The notes beneath the pieces are model-generated. The model worked only from the letters and a program-made list of their open reading frames with translations. It was not told where the DNA came from and did no database searches. From Aurantimicrobium photophilum (GTDB lineage: Bacteria; Actinomycetota; Actinomycetes; Actinomycetales; Microbacteriaceae): a DNA stretch of 64,000 nucleotides. The position numbers were made by a program, and so were the translations under genes. The stretch is taken from positions 1,240,001 to 1,304,000 of the forward strand of contig NZ_CP023994.1 of the NCBI RefSeq assembly GCF_003194085.1, given 5' to 3'. Of the stretch, positions 18,619-26,768 are shown one piece after another; the stretch's first letter is position 1, and each line of letters opens with the position of its first letter.

Positions 18619-19407
18619 TTAGGAGCTTGCTTGCAGGCGAGCAGCATCGCCCAGACCTGCTTCAACCAGCTTCTTCGACAAAGCTGCTCCGGTGACCTGC
18701 ATTACGGGGACAAGTTTGCCTAGATCACGACCATCACTCGGTGCCACGATGCCCAGTGCGGCGATGACATTGCCGCCCTTGCCTCGCAAGGGCACAGCAA
18801 TGGAAACCGCACCCTCCGCAAGCTCTTCTTGGGTCTTGGCAAAGCCCTGCACCTTGATGGTCTTCAGTTGCGTTTCCAGAACACCGGGATCAGTAATGGT
18901 CTGGTCGGTGTAACGATCCAGTGAGTTCAGCACAGCCTTCTGCAGTTCCTGATCACCATGCGCAAGCAGCACCTTGCCCACACCCGTGGCGTGGAGAGCG
19001 AGCCGGGAGCCCGGTTTACTGATGACTTCTAGGGTTCTCGAGCCTGCAATACGCTCCACAATCAAACAGCGCAGGCCATCGAGCACCGCGATCTGCACGG
19101 CATCGTTGTGGAGTTGGTAGACGTCTTCCATATAGGGAAGTGCCACTTCACGCAGGTCTGAGTGAACCGAAGCCAACAGACCTAGACGCCAAATCTTGCT
19201 GCCAATTTCGTAGTCACCATCAGAACCACGAACCAACGCGTTCTGCTTTTCCAACTCGTGCACCAAACGGTGAACGGTGGTCAGCGGTAAATCAGCGCGA
19301 CGAGAGATCGACGCCAGCGATTGCCGTCGATGCTTCACATCAAAGGTGTCCAAGACAGCGAGCGCGCGACCGGTCACGGTGCGGGTCGGAACGCTTTTCT
19401 CGGTCAC
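18619..19407 (-). CDS. IclR-family regulator (probable lig operon regulator)
   Basis: 262 aa. N-terminal winged helix (ALAVLDTFDVKHRRQSLASI then LPLTTVHRLVHELEKQN) and C-terminal IclR effector domain (VERIAGSRTLEVISKPGSRL, HATGVGKVLLAHG). It starts with GTG only nine bases after the hepT stop and ends 106 bp before ligK. By position it should control the protocatechuate 4,5-cleavage operon, probably in response to protocatechuate or a pathway intermediate; that is inference. Confidence 0.88.
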   Translation of the reverse strand: MTEKSVPTRTVTGRALAVLDTFDVKHRRQSLASISRRADLPLTTVHRLVHELEKQNALVRGSDGDYEIGSKIWRLGLLASVHSDLREVALPYMEDVYQLHNDAVQIAVLDGLRCLIVERIAGSRTLEVISKPGSRLALHATGVGKVLLAHGDQELQKAVLNSLDRYTDQTITDPGVLETQLKTIKVQGFAKTQEELAEGAVSIAVPLRGKGGNVIAALGIVAPSDGRDLGKLVPVMQVTGAALSKKLVEAGLGDAARLQASS

Positions 19408-19416
19408 ACTTACAGC

Positions 19417-19749
19417 CTAGGTCGATAATTCGCGTAATGCCTTGCGAAGCTGAAGCTCAAAGTGAGGCACGTCTTCAGCAATGGTTCCCTGCACGAGTTC
19501 AAGATCGAGAAGTGAATATCCATGAGAAATTCTGTTTCTCATGGACTTCATATGGCGCCAGTCATCACTGAAATATGTATCCCGGAGCACAGTGCTTGTT
19601 TGAGAAATCGTCTCCAACGCAGCAGCAAGTCTCATATTCACAGCATCAGAGACCGTCGGATCTTCAAAAGGCCCCTTGGTCAGGTGGTACTTCAACATTT
19701 CCAAATGATTAAGTGCGTCTCGGACTAACTCCTCATCGGTCCTACTCAC
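19417..19749 (-). CDS. HepT-like HEPN-domain toxin (DUF86)
   Basis: 110-aa HEPN ribonuclease-type toxin of the HepT/MntA (type VII) toxin-antitoxin class. The active RX4HXY motif is readable in MRNRISHGYS (about residues 70-79); in this family the antitoxin inactivates the toxin by AMPylating that Tyr. It starts with GTG in a GTGA overlap with the antitoxin gene. The next gene downstream, only nine bases away, is the lig-linked iclR gene, so the pair may co-transcribe with it. Confidence 0.85.
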   Translation of the reverse strand: MSRTDEELVRDALNHLEMLKYHLTKGPFEDPTVSDAVNMRLAAALETISQTSTVLRDTYFSDDWRHMKSMRNRISHGYSLLDLELVQGTIAEDVPHFELQLRKALRELST

Positions 19750-20231
19750 AGAGGGACTGCTTCCCCCAGCACACGATCACGAAGAAATGGCCTGAGGCTT
19801 TTCTCTCCAACAACATCTACATCGACTCCCAACAATTCGCCGAGTGCGAATTCCAGGCGAACGATACCCATAAGGGTGACACCCTTGTCGAAAGTTACTA
19901 ACAGGTCAATATCTGAGCCTTCATGCTCTTTGCCCGTCACAACGCTTCCGAAGACCTTCAGGTCCCGAGCACCATGAGATTTCGCAATCTTGATGACCTC
20001 GCTGCGGTGCTTACGAAGCTTCTTTCCCAATGGGGTCTTTCCCTGGAAACGCACCAACCTTGAAACCTCAGGCTGGCTCCTGCCCACGGCAGCAGCGATG
20101 TCCCGCTGGCTGAGGCCTGCCTTGATTCCCGCGCGGACGGCATCTACCAAAATCTTCCGAGACCTGGCATAGAGCAAGTCAGCAGCGCGGGCTTCAGCCT
20201 GCAGCTGCTCAAAAGAAGAAATGGTGGACAT
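19746..20231 (-). CDS. MntA-like nucleotidyltransferase antitoxin with N-terminal HTH
   Basis: 161 aa. The C-terminal part is a minimal nucleotidyltransferase with an exact GSX10DXD motif (FGSVVTGKEHEGSDIDLLV). The N-terminal ~70 residues carry a helix-turn-helix (LSQRDIAAAVGRSQPEVSRL) that single-domain MntA proteins lack and that could give autoregulation. ATG at 20231 is preferred over a TTG at 20258; no ribosome site precedes it, while TAGCAT ends 7 nt upstream, consistent with a leaderless transcript. It should AMPylate and silence the adjacent HepT toxin. Confidence 0.85.
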   Translation of the reverse strand: MSTISSFEQLQAEARAADLLYARSRKILVDAVRAGIKAGLSQRDIAAAVGRSQPEVSRLVRFQGKTPLGKKLRKHRSEVIKIAKSHGARDLKVFGSVVTGKEHEGSDIDLLVTFDKGVTLMGIVRLEFALGELLGVDVDVVGEKSLRPFLRDRVLGEAVPL

Positions 20232-20296
20232 ATAGTAAATGCTATCAGTTATACACAATCACTGACAGGGCAGTATTCACAAGAAACTTGACCGGT

Positions 20297-21058
20297 TTAG
20301 TGACCGTCGAGTTCCGCCGCGATCGACGCGGCAGCATCCGTCAACGTGGATACCAAACGGTTCACATCAAGCCTGTTCAAGTGCACAATCACTCCAACAG
20401 CTGCCACGCACTTGCCATTACGCATGATGGGAACAGCGATAGAGCCGCTTCCTCGGGTCATCTCCTGGCGTGTGATGGAATACCCGTTCTTGCGCACCTC
20501 AGCGAGATCCTTCCGCAGCGCATCTGGCTGCGTGATGGATTGCGGAGTGGGCCTGGGCAGAGGTTGTGACAAGTACTGCTCGATGGCTTTCTCGGATTGA
20601 TACGCCAGCAACACCTTTCCCACACCCGTGGTGTGGAGGGGAAGGTGGCCACCCGCACGGCTGATGGTGGGGATGCTGCGCTCCCCCACGAGACGGTCAA
20701 CGTAGAGCGCTTGACCACGGTCCAGAACAGCCAGAGTCACGTTCTCTCCGGTCTCTTCATAGAGACGAGCAAGGGTAGGCAGAGCACTTTCGCGCAGACG
20801 CTCACTCAAAGGAGCGTGCTGTGCAATGGTCCAGAGCTTTGTGCCCACGCGGAACTTACGGTCACTGCCCTTACTGAGAAACCCTCCCTCTTCGAGTGTT
20901 CCCACGATGCGGTGGCAGGTAGACATGGGGAGCTTGGTGAGCTGAGCGAGCTGGGTCAGCGTGAGTGCGCTGTGCTTTTCGTCGAAACAGCCGAGGATCT
21001 CCATGGCGCGCTCCAGCAATGCAGTTGGTGCGCCGCTTTCTACCCGTGCTGGGCTCAT
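20297..21058 (-). CDS. IclR-family regulator divergent from pobA (PobR-like)
   Basis: 253 aa. Winged helix at the N-terminus (AMEILGCFDEKHSALTLTQL, LPMSTCHRIVGTLEEGG) and IclR effector domain with YVDRLVGERSIPTISRAGGH and LHTTGVGKVLLAYQ. ATG at 21058 has GGAG seven bases upstream; a GTG four codons earlier is less likely. It is divergent from pobA with a 106-bp shared promoter, the classic layout for an IclR-type 4-hydroxybenzoate-responsive activator. The effector is inferred, not shown. Confidence 0.88.
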   Translation of the reverse strand: MSPARVESGAPTALLERAMEILGCFDEKHSALTLTQLAQLTKLPMSTCHRIVGTLEEGGFLSKGSDRKFRVGTKLWTIAQHAPLSERLRESALPTLARLYEETGENVTLAVLDRGQALYVDRLVGERSIPTISRAGGHLPLHTTGVGKVLLAYQSEKAIEQYLSQPLPRPTPQSITQPDALRKDLAEVRKNGYSITRQEMTRGSGSIAVPIMRNGKCVAAVGVIVHLNRLDVNRLVSTLTDAAASIAAELDGH

Positions 21059-21072
21059 GATTGGCTCCACTC

Positions 21073-21096
21073 TGAAACTTCCATCTCATGAAACTT
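21073..21096. promoter_or_regulatory. Direct repeat TGAAACTT in the pobR-pobA intergenic region
   Basis: TGAAACTT occurs at 21073-21080 and 21089-21096, a 16-bp period, close to the regulator gene's start. Candidate site for the IclR-type regulator. Confidence 0.3.
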
Positions 21097-21164
21097 TAGT
21101 CTTGTTGCCCCCTTCCGCATAAGCCTGAATAGTCCTAGACGTTCCCCACTACAGCAAAGGTTCA

Positions 21165-22358
21165 ATGATGACCATCTCCATTCGCACCCAGGTCGGCATC
21201 CTCGGCGCCGGCCCTGCAGGTCTGCAGCTCGCCCACCTTCTCCAGCGCGCAGGCATCGACTCCGTCGTGATCGACGGCCGTAGCCGCGAAGACATTGAAG
21301 GCACCGTCAAGGCCGGCATCCTCGAAGCTCCAGCAGTAGAGGTCCTCGTGGACACTGACGTTGTCACTCGTGACTACGTCGAGACCATGCGTCACGACGG
21401 TATCGAGTTCCACTTCGATGGCCACGCCCACCGCTTCGACTTCCCCGCGCTCACCGGCAAGGGCGTCTACCTTTACCCCCAGCACGAAGTGCTCAAGGAC
21501 CAGATCAAGGCCCGCGTTGCTGCGGGTGTAACTCCCCTTTTCGAGCACCTCGCCGACAAGGTCGTGGACGGCTCCAACGGTCCCATGATTGTGGGCAAGA
21601 ACGCTCAGGGCGAGGCCTTCGAGATCTCCGCTGACTTCGTCATTGGTGCCGACGGTTCGATGAGCATCGCTCGCGAATACGTCACTGGCAACAAGTTCAG
21701 TGGCATGGCCCGTGAATACCCCTTCGGCTGGTACGGAATCCTCGTGGAAGCACCACCCAGCTCTGAAGAGCTCATCTACAGCCGCTCTGAAGAAGGCTTC
21801 GTGCTCATCTCCACCCGTGACGAGCACATCCAGCGCATGTACTTCCAGTGCGACCCCAACATGGACGTCAATGCCGTTACTGACGAGCAGATCTGGGACA
21901 AGCTCCAGGCTGGAGTCTCCACCCATGAACTGAAGCGCGGCCCTATCTTCCGCAAGGACGTGCTCAAATTCCGCAGCTACGTCCACGACAGCCTGCGCAA
22001 GAACAAAGTCTTCCTCATGGGTGACGCTGCACACACCGTTCCCCCCACCGGAGCAAAGGGCCTGAATCTTGCTTTCAGCGATGTGCTGTGGCTGAACCGT
22101 GCACTGCGCGAGTACTACCGCTCTGGCTCTGAGCAGTTCTTGGACAGCTACCAGGAAGACGCACTCAAGCGCATCTGGAAGGCCACCAACTACTCCTACA
22201 TGATGACCACCATGCTGCACATCGCACCAGATGCAACCGACTTCGACAAGAAGCGCCAGGTTGCTGACCTCTACTCACACACCGAGTCGCTAGCTGGTCA
22301 GACCTATATCGCTGAAGGTTATGTCGGCTGGGACTACAGCGCAGACGACTGGCGCTAA
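21165..22358 (+). CDS. pobA: 4-hydroxybenzoate 3-monooxygenase
   Basis: FAD-dependent aromatic hydroxylase, 397 aa, converting 4-hydroxybenzoate to protocatechuate with NAD(P)H and O2. FAD motif VGILGAGPAGLQLAHLLQRA at residues 9-28, the VIGADGSMSIAR (DG motif), and FLMGDAAHTVPPTGAKGLNL binding the FAD ribityl chain. AAAGG precedes the double ATG at 21165/21168. It feeds the Lig pathway and would receive 4-hydroxybenzoate from the cre cluster. Confidence 0.95.
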   Translation: MMTISIRTQVGILGAGPAGLQLAHLLQRAGIDSVVIDGRSREDIEGTVKAGILEAPAVEVLVDTDVVTRDYVETMRHDGIEFHFDGHAHRFDFPALTGKGVYLYPQHEVLKDQIKARVAAGVTPLFEHLADKVVDGSNGPMIVGKNAQGEAFEISADFVIGADGSMSIAREYVTGNKFSGMAREYPFGWYGILVEAPPSSEELIYSRSEEGFVLISTRDEHIQRMYFQCDPNMDVNAVTDEQIWDKLQAGVSTHELKRGPIFRKDVLKFRSYVHDSLRKNKVFLMGDAAHTVPPTGAKGLNLAFSDVLWLNRALREYYRSGSEQFLDSYQEDALKRIWKATNYSYMMTTMLHIAPDATDFDKKRQVADLYSHTESLAGQTYIAEGYVGWDYSADDWR

Positions 22359-22374
22359 CCAGCACTCAACCAAG

Positions 22375-22406
22375 AAGAGCCTCCAACCCAGCAGTTGGAG
22401 GCTCTT
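22375..22406. terminator. Bidirectional terminator between pobA and aldehyde dehydrogenase
   Basis: A perfect 13-bp stem, AAGAGCCTCCAAC (22375-22387) with GTTGGAGGCTCTT (22394-22406), 6-nt loop, then CTTTTTTG on the plus strand. It serves convergent pobA and the dehydrogenase gene ending at 22422. Confidence 0.9.
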
Positions 22407-22421
22407 CTTTTTGTTGACTCT

Positions 22422-23879
22422 TTAGAACGGGTAGGGAGCAATCTCACTTCTGACAGTGAGCCATTGCAGTTCGGTGAAGGCTTCGATATTTGCCTCAGCA
22501 CCACCGAAACGTGAACCGTTACCGGAGTTACCCACACCGCCGAAGGGGATATTGGGCTCATCGGCGACGGTCTGTTCGTTGATGTGAACCAGACCTGTCG
22601 GAACAGAGTCCGCGATCTCCATCGCGATACCCACATCACCCAAGATGCTCAAAGACAGGCCGTATTCCGTGTCGGAGACTAGATCGATGGCTTCTTTGGT
22701 GGTGGAGTACTTGAACACGCTGGCGACGGGGCCAAAGATTTCCTCGCTATACGCGGGCATATCTTTGGTCACGCCTGTGAGCACAGTGGGCTTGTAGAAC
22801 AAGTCCTGGTGAGTACCACCGGCAACCAGAGTTGCGCCAGCATTGACCGTGGCCTTCACGAGGGAGTCCATACGTTCGAGCTGCTTGTGGTCAATGACGG
22901 GTCCAAGTGCAACCTGCTCGGTGTGGGGGTTACCCACGGGAAGGTGCTGCGCCTTGCCCGCAAGAATCTCTACGAATTCGTCATACAGAGACTCGTGCAC
23001 AACGATGCGACCAGTCGACATACAAATCTGACCTTGGTGCAGAAATGATCCAAAGGCAGCAGCACTTGCTGCCTTGGCAACATCTGCACCAGGCAGAACG
23101 ATGATCGAGTTCTTTCCGCCGAGTTCGAGGTGAACGCGCTTGAGGTTGGCCGAAGCGAGTTCGCCCACCTTGCGGCCGGCAGCTGTGGAACCGGTGAAGG
23201 ACACCACCCGAACGTCCGGAGCCTCAACGACAGCGACGCCCACATCAGCGGCACCAGGAATGACCTGGAGCAGACCCTTGGGAAGTCCTGCTTCTTCGAA
23301 GACACGAGCAATCACGTGTCCGCCGGTAATGGGTGTGCGGGGGTCTGGCTTGAGCACGACAGCATTACCCAAAGCAAGTGCTGGTGCCACGGAACGAATG
23401 GAGAGAATTAGCGGAAAGTTGAAGGGCGAGATCACACTGACTACACCGGCAGGGCGGCGGCGAGAGATGCTCCAGTGGTCGTTGTTTGAGGGGTGAACGG
23501 AGCCCATGGTGTGGGAAGGAAGTGCGGATGCTTCGTAGCAAATTCCTTGTGCCATATGGGTTTCTAGACCAGCCTTGGGTGGGATAGCGCCTGTTTCGCG
23601 CATGATCCACTGACCAATTTCGGCCTCATGTTCGTGCCAGAGGTCTCCAGCTTTGCGCAAGATGGCAGCACGTTCTTCAGGCTTGGTTGCAGCCCAGGCA
23701 ACCTGCGCCTTGGCAGCATCTTTGGCAGCACGGTGAGCGTCCTGCACAGAGGCGAGTCCTACAGAAGTCAGTACTTGTCCTGTGGCTGGCTCAAAGACGT
23801 CGAGGTTGCCGCCGCCGGCTGCAACCCAGTCACCATTGAAGATTTTTCCAGCCCAGGTAGTGGGGTCCAAAAAGTTCAT
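22422..23879 (-). CDS. Aryl-aldehyde dehydrogenase (vanillin/benzaldehyde type)
   Basis: NAD(P)-dependent aldehyde dehydrogenase, 485 aa, closest in pattern to benzaldehyde/vanillin dehydrogenases. Key blocks: VISPFNFPLILSIRSVAPAL, VVSFTGSTAAGRKVGELA, HLELGGKNS (general-base Glu) and HQGQICMST (catalytic Cys), and the C-terminal NIPFGGVGNSGNGSRFGG. It would oxidise vanillin or related aldehydes to acids that VanAB or PobA then process. Its upstream region has repeats shared in part with the padR-vanA region, suggesting PadR control. Confidence 0.88.
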   Translation of the reverse strand: MNFLDPTTWAGKIFNGDWVAAGGGNLDVFEPATGQVLTSVGLASVQDAHRAAKDAAKAQVAWAATKPEERAAILRKAGDLWHEHEAEIGQWIMRETGAIPPKAGLETHMAQGICYEASALPSHTMGSVHPSNNDHWSISRRRPAGVVSVISPFNFPLILSIRSVAPALALGNAVVLKPDPRTPITGGHVIARVFEEAGLPKGLLQVIPGAADVGVAVVEAPDVRVVSFTGSTAAGRKVGELASANLKRVHLELGGKNSIIVLPGADVAKAASAAAFGSFLHQGQICMSTGRIVVHESLYDEFVEILAGKAQHLPVGNPHTEQVALGPVIDHKQLERMDSLVKATVNAGATLVAGGTHQDLFYKPTVLTGVTKDMPAYSEEIFGPVASVFKYSTTKEAIDLVSDTEYGLSLSILGDVGIAMEIADSVPTGLVHINEQTVADEPNIPFGGVGNSGNGSRFGGAEANIEAFTELQWLTVRSEIAPYPF

Positions 23880-23891
23880 TACTACTCCTCA

Positions 23892-23936
23892 TTGATCAGT
23901 AATTAGTTGATTAGTAAATAACTGAGTCGTCAGTTA
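23892..23936 (-). promoter_or_regulatory. Operator-like repeats upstream of the aryl-aldehyde dehydrogenase
   Basis: TTGATCAGTAA (23892-23902) and TTGATTAGTAA (23907-23917) form a direct repeat with a 15-bp period, followed by a perfect palindrome TAACTGA-N4-TCAGTTA (23919-23936). The TAACT/AGTTA half-site also occurs in the padR-vanA gap. Confidence 0.5.
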
Positions 23937-23958
23937 CGGGTTTTCAGCAGGTCTTGTC

Positions 23959-24543
23959 TCACGCAGTTTCGAATGAGTCCAAGAGTTCGAGTCCACGGTC
24001 AGCCCAGAGAATTTCCTGTTCAGCGCGCGCGATGAGACCTTCATAGGTGTAGCGCTTGAACGCCACGACCTTTTGATGGTCTTTCGGTGATGAAATCTCG
24101 AGACGCTTGACCAGCAGTGGGTTGGTCAAGGTGTTGATTTCAATAAGTCGAGAAGTCCAGTCTTGGAGCAGTGCGGTGAAGTGCGCCTTGTGTTCGTTGA
24201 GAATGACACGAGCATTTTCTGGCTCTGCCCATTCGAGGTAAGCGGCCTTGAGGTGTGCAGGATCGCGCTCGAGGAAATAACCAATAGGTTCGTTCATCCA
24301 GAGACGGAATGCTTCGCGGCCCTCATCTGAGATGGCGTATTGGCGTTTGCGTCCGCGTGGACCCCAGGGAACATCACTGCCTTCGAGGAGGCCTTCGGCT
24401 TCCATCTTGCGTAGCTCGGGATATATCTGAGAGTCAGGTGCGTTCCACACGTGGGCAACGGACTGCTGGAAAAGCTTAGAAAGGTCGTAGCCCGTCATGG
24501 GCTCAACCGTGAGGACAGCAAGGAGTGCGTATCGAAGACTCAT
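23959..24543 (-). CDS. PadR-family transcriptional repressor
   Basis: 194 aa. N-terminal winged helix with the family opening MSLRYALLAVLTVEPMTGYD, then QIYPELRKMEAEGLLEGSDV and GRKRQYAISDEGREAFRLWM; C-terminal coiled-coil dimerisation region (PadR C-term, Vir-type). ATG at 24543 has AAAGGAG before it; the open frame extends upstream but without a ribosome site. It lies between the aryl-aldehyde dehydrogenase and vanA and is divergent from the latter. PadR/VanR-type repressors of this kind release DNA on binding phenolic acids, here probably vanillate or a related acid. Confidence 0.9.
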   Translation of the reverse strand: MSLRYALLAVLTVEPMTGYDLSKLFQQSVAHVWNAPDSQIYPELRKMEAEGLLEGSDVPWGPRGRKRQYAISDEGREAFRLWMNEPIGYFLERDPAHLKAAYLEWAEPENARVILNEHKAHFTALLQDWTSRLIEINTLTNPLLVKRLEISSPKDHQKVVAFKRYTYEGLIARAEQEILWADRGLELLDSFETA

Positions 24544-24569
24544 CTCAACTCCTTTGCCTGAAATCTTGT

Positions 24570-24626
24570 AACTAACTATAGACATATGTATTGTGTCTTT
24601 AACACTATCTATGGTGATAGTTAGTT
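24570..24626. promoter_or_regulatory. PadR-type operator in the padR-vanA intergenic region
   Basis: An exact inverted repeat AACTAACTAT (24570-24579) and ATAGTTAGTT (24617-24626) spans the divergent promoters, with an inner CTATC-N6-GATAG. The right arm ends just before the vanA ribosome site GAGGAG, so a bound repressor would block vanA. Confidence 0.55.
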
Positions 24627-24642
24627 TCAAAGAGGAGACATG

Positions 24643-25755
24643 ATGGTTGCTCAGAACTTAGGCAGCACAACAACGACCAAGATTACGAACTACCCGCTCA
24701 ACGCGTGGTACGTCGCTGCATGGGATTACGAGGTCACTCGCAACCCGATGTCTCGCACAATCGCAGACCGTCCCTTGGCTCTCTATCGCACGGAAGATGG
24801 CAAGCCCGTCGCCTTGGCGGATGCCTGCTGGCACCGCCTCGCCCCCCTGTCTATGGGTAAAGCGGTTGGAAAAGATGGCATCCAGTGCCCTTATCACGGC
24901 ATCGTGTTCAACTCTGCGGGCCGCTGCATCTCCATGCCTGCGCAGGAAACCGTGAACCCCAGCGCCACCGTCCCCTCGTTCCCCGCCGTTCAACGCCACC
25001 GTTACGTCTGGGTCTGGCTCGGTGACCCCACCCTCGCCGACCCCGACACCATTCCCAATATGTTCCAGATGGATCACCCTGAGTGGACCGGCGATGGTCG
25101 TACCATCCATGCTGACTGCAACTACCAGCTCATCGTGGACAACCTGATGGACCTCACCCACGAAGAGTTCGTGCACGGCTCTAGCATCGGCCAGGCCGAG
25201 CTGAGTGAATCAGATTTCACCACCACTCACGATGACACCTCCGTCACCGTGACCCGGTGGATGAAGGGCATCTACCCACCTCCCTTCTGGAAGAAGAACC
25301 TGCACGATGTCTTCCCCGGCTATGAGGGTAAGGTCGACCGCTGGCAGATCATTCGTTTCGAAGCTCCCGGCACCATCTGCATTGACGTCGGAGTGGCCAA
25401 GGCAGACACCGGCGCCCCCGAGGGTGACCGCAGCCAGGGCGTGAATGCGTTCGTCATGAACACCATCTCCCCCGAGTCCGCCAAGACCAGTCACTACTTC
25501 TGGTCCATCCAGCGCAACTACCGCCTGGACAGCCAAACCATCACCACGCAGATGCGTGAAGGTGTGCACGGCGTATTCGGAGAAGACGAAGTCATGCTTC
25601 GAGCTCAGCAGAAAGCCATTGACGCCAACCCTGACTACGAGTTTTACAACATCAACATCGATGCCGGCGGCATGTGGGTTCGTCGCCTGCTCGAGCGTCA
25701 ACTTCTTGCTGAAGGACGCTTGGGAACCAAGCAAGAAGAAGGTTGGACCGAGTAA
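24643..25755 (+). CDS. vanA: Vanillate O-demethylase oxygenase subunit
   Basis: Rieske-type non-haem iron oxygenase, 370 aa, demethylating vanillate to protocatechuate and formaldehyde. N-terminal Rieske 2Fe-2S ligands in ADACWHRLAPLS and IQCPYHGIVF, catalytic-iron histidines in NLMDLTHEEFVHGSS. Two ATGs overlap the start (24640 and 24643); the second is better spaced from GAGGAG. vanB follows after two bases. It could act on other methoxy-benzoates such as syringate or veratrate. Confidence 0.92.
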   Translation: MVAQNLGSTTTTKITNYPLNAWYVAAWDYEVTRNPMSRTIADRPLALYRTEDGKPVALADACWHRLAPLSMGKAVGKDGIQCPYHGIVFNSAGRCISMPAQETVNPSATVPSFPAVQRHRYVWVWLGDPTLADPDTIPNMFQMDHPEWTGDGRTIHADCNYQLIVDNLMDLTHEEFVHGSSIGQAELSESDFTTTHDDTSVTVTRWMKGIYPPPFWKKNLHDVFPGYEGKVDRWQIIRFEAPGTICIDVGVAKADTGAPEGDRSQGVNAFVMNTISPESAKTSHYFWSIQRNYRLDSQTITTQMREGVHGVFGEDEVMLRAQQKAIDANPDYEFYNINIDAGGMWVRRLLERQLLAEGRLGTKQEEGWTE

Positions 25756-25757
25756 CA

Positions 25758-26762
25758 ATGGCAGCAACCAATATCGAAGTCTGGCAGCAGGGCGAAATCA
25801 TTGAGATTTCCCAGGCCGCCAACGACATCAAGAAGATTGTTATTCGCCAGTCAAAGCCGGCAAAGGCTGACCCTGGATCCCACATTGACCTCATGGTGAA
25901 GGCAAACGGAGAAATGGTTCGCCGTTCCTACTCCGTGGTCTCGCAGAGCGAGGACCTTAAGGACCTCACTCTGGGTGTGTTCTTGGTTCCTAACTCTCGC
26001 GGTGGCTCTATCGCGGTGCATGAGCTGAACGTGGGCGACCAGCTGGACATCACTCAGCCACTGCAGAACTTCCCCCTGCGTGTAGGTGCAGAGCGCTATG
26101 TGCTCATCGCCGGTGGCATTGGCGTCACCGCCATCATGGCGATGGCGGCTGTGCTCAAGCGCATTGGTGCCAACTACACGCTGATGTATGCAGCACGCAG
26201 TAGAGATGCCATGGCATTCCGTGAGGAGCTTGAAGCTCTCCACGGCGAGAACCTGCAGATCTTCTTTGATGAAGACAAGAACTTCATTCAGATTCCTGAA
26301 CTCATCGCATCCCTGGATGACAACACCGAGCTCTATATCTGTGGCCCTATTCGCTTGATGGATGCTGTGCGTCGCACCTGGCTCGACAGCGAGCTTGAAA
26401 ACACCAACCTCCGCTTTGAAACCTTTGGTGCCAGCGGCTGGTATGACCCAGAGGAATTCATCGTTCGCATACCTGCGAAGAATGTTGAAGTTCTCGTCAA
26501 TAAGCAGCACTCCATGCTGGAAGCCCTCGAAGCCGCTGGCGTGGACATGCTTTCTGATTGCCGTAAGGGCGAGTGTGGGCTGTGTGAAGTTCGCGTACTG
26601 AACCTCAAGGGCCGTGTTGACCACCGTGACGTGTTCTATAGCGAACGCCAGAAGGAAGAGAACGAGAAGATCTCGTGCTGCGTCTCCCGTATCGTGACCT
26701 CAGAATCTGGTCTGGCAGCGGATGCGTCTGGTCCAGCTTTGGTCGAGATTGTCACCACATAA
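25758..26762 (+). CDS. vanB: Vanillate O-demethylase reductase subunit
   Basis: Electron-transfer partner of VanA, 334 aa, class IA phthalate-dioxygenase-reductase type. Order of domains: flavin-binding barrel (RRSYSVVSQSEDL about residues 53-65), NAD-binding domain (LIAGGIGVTAIMAMAAVL; YICGPIRLMDAV) and a C-terminal plant-type 2Fe-2S domain with CRKGECGLC and a later Cys in KISCCVSRI. Convergent with the marR gene with only six bases between stops and no terminator visible. Confidence 0.93.
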   Translation: MAATNIEVWQQGEIIEISQAANDIKKIVIRQSKPAKADPGSHIDLMVKANGEMVRRSYSVVSQSEDLKDLTLGVFLVPNSRGGSIAVHELNVGDQLDITQPLQNFPLRVGAERYVLIAGGIGVTAIMAMAAVLKRIGANYTLMYAARSRDAMAFREELEALHGENLQIFFDEDKNFIQIPELIASLDDNTELYICGPIRLMDAVRRTWLDSELENTNLRFETFGASGWYDPEEFIVRIPAKNVEVLVNKQHSMLEALEAAGVDMLSDCRKGECGLCEVRVLNLKGRVDHRDVFYSERQKEENEKISCCVSRIVTSESGLAADASGPALVEIVTT

Positions 26763-26768
26763 AGAGGT

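Noticed and set aside
21162-22220. Antisense open frame over pobA
   Set aside because: pobA has all FAD motifs; the reverse frame has no recognisable domain.
26763-26768. Terminator between vanB and marR
   Set aside because: Only six bases separate the convergent stop codons and no hairpin is formed there.
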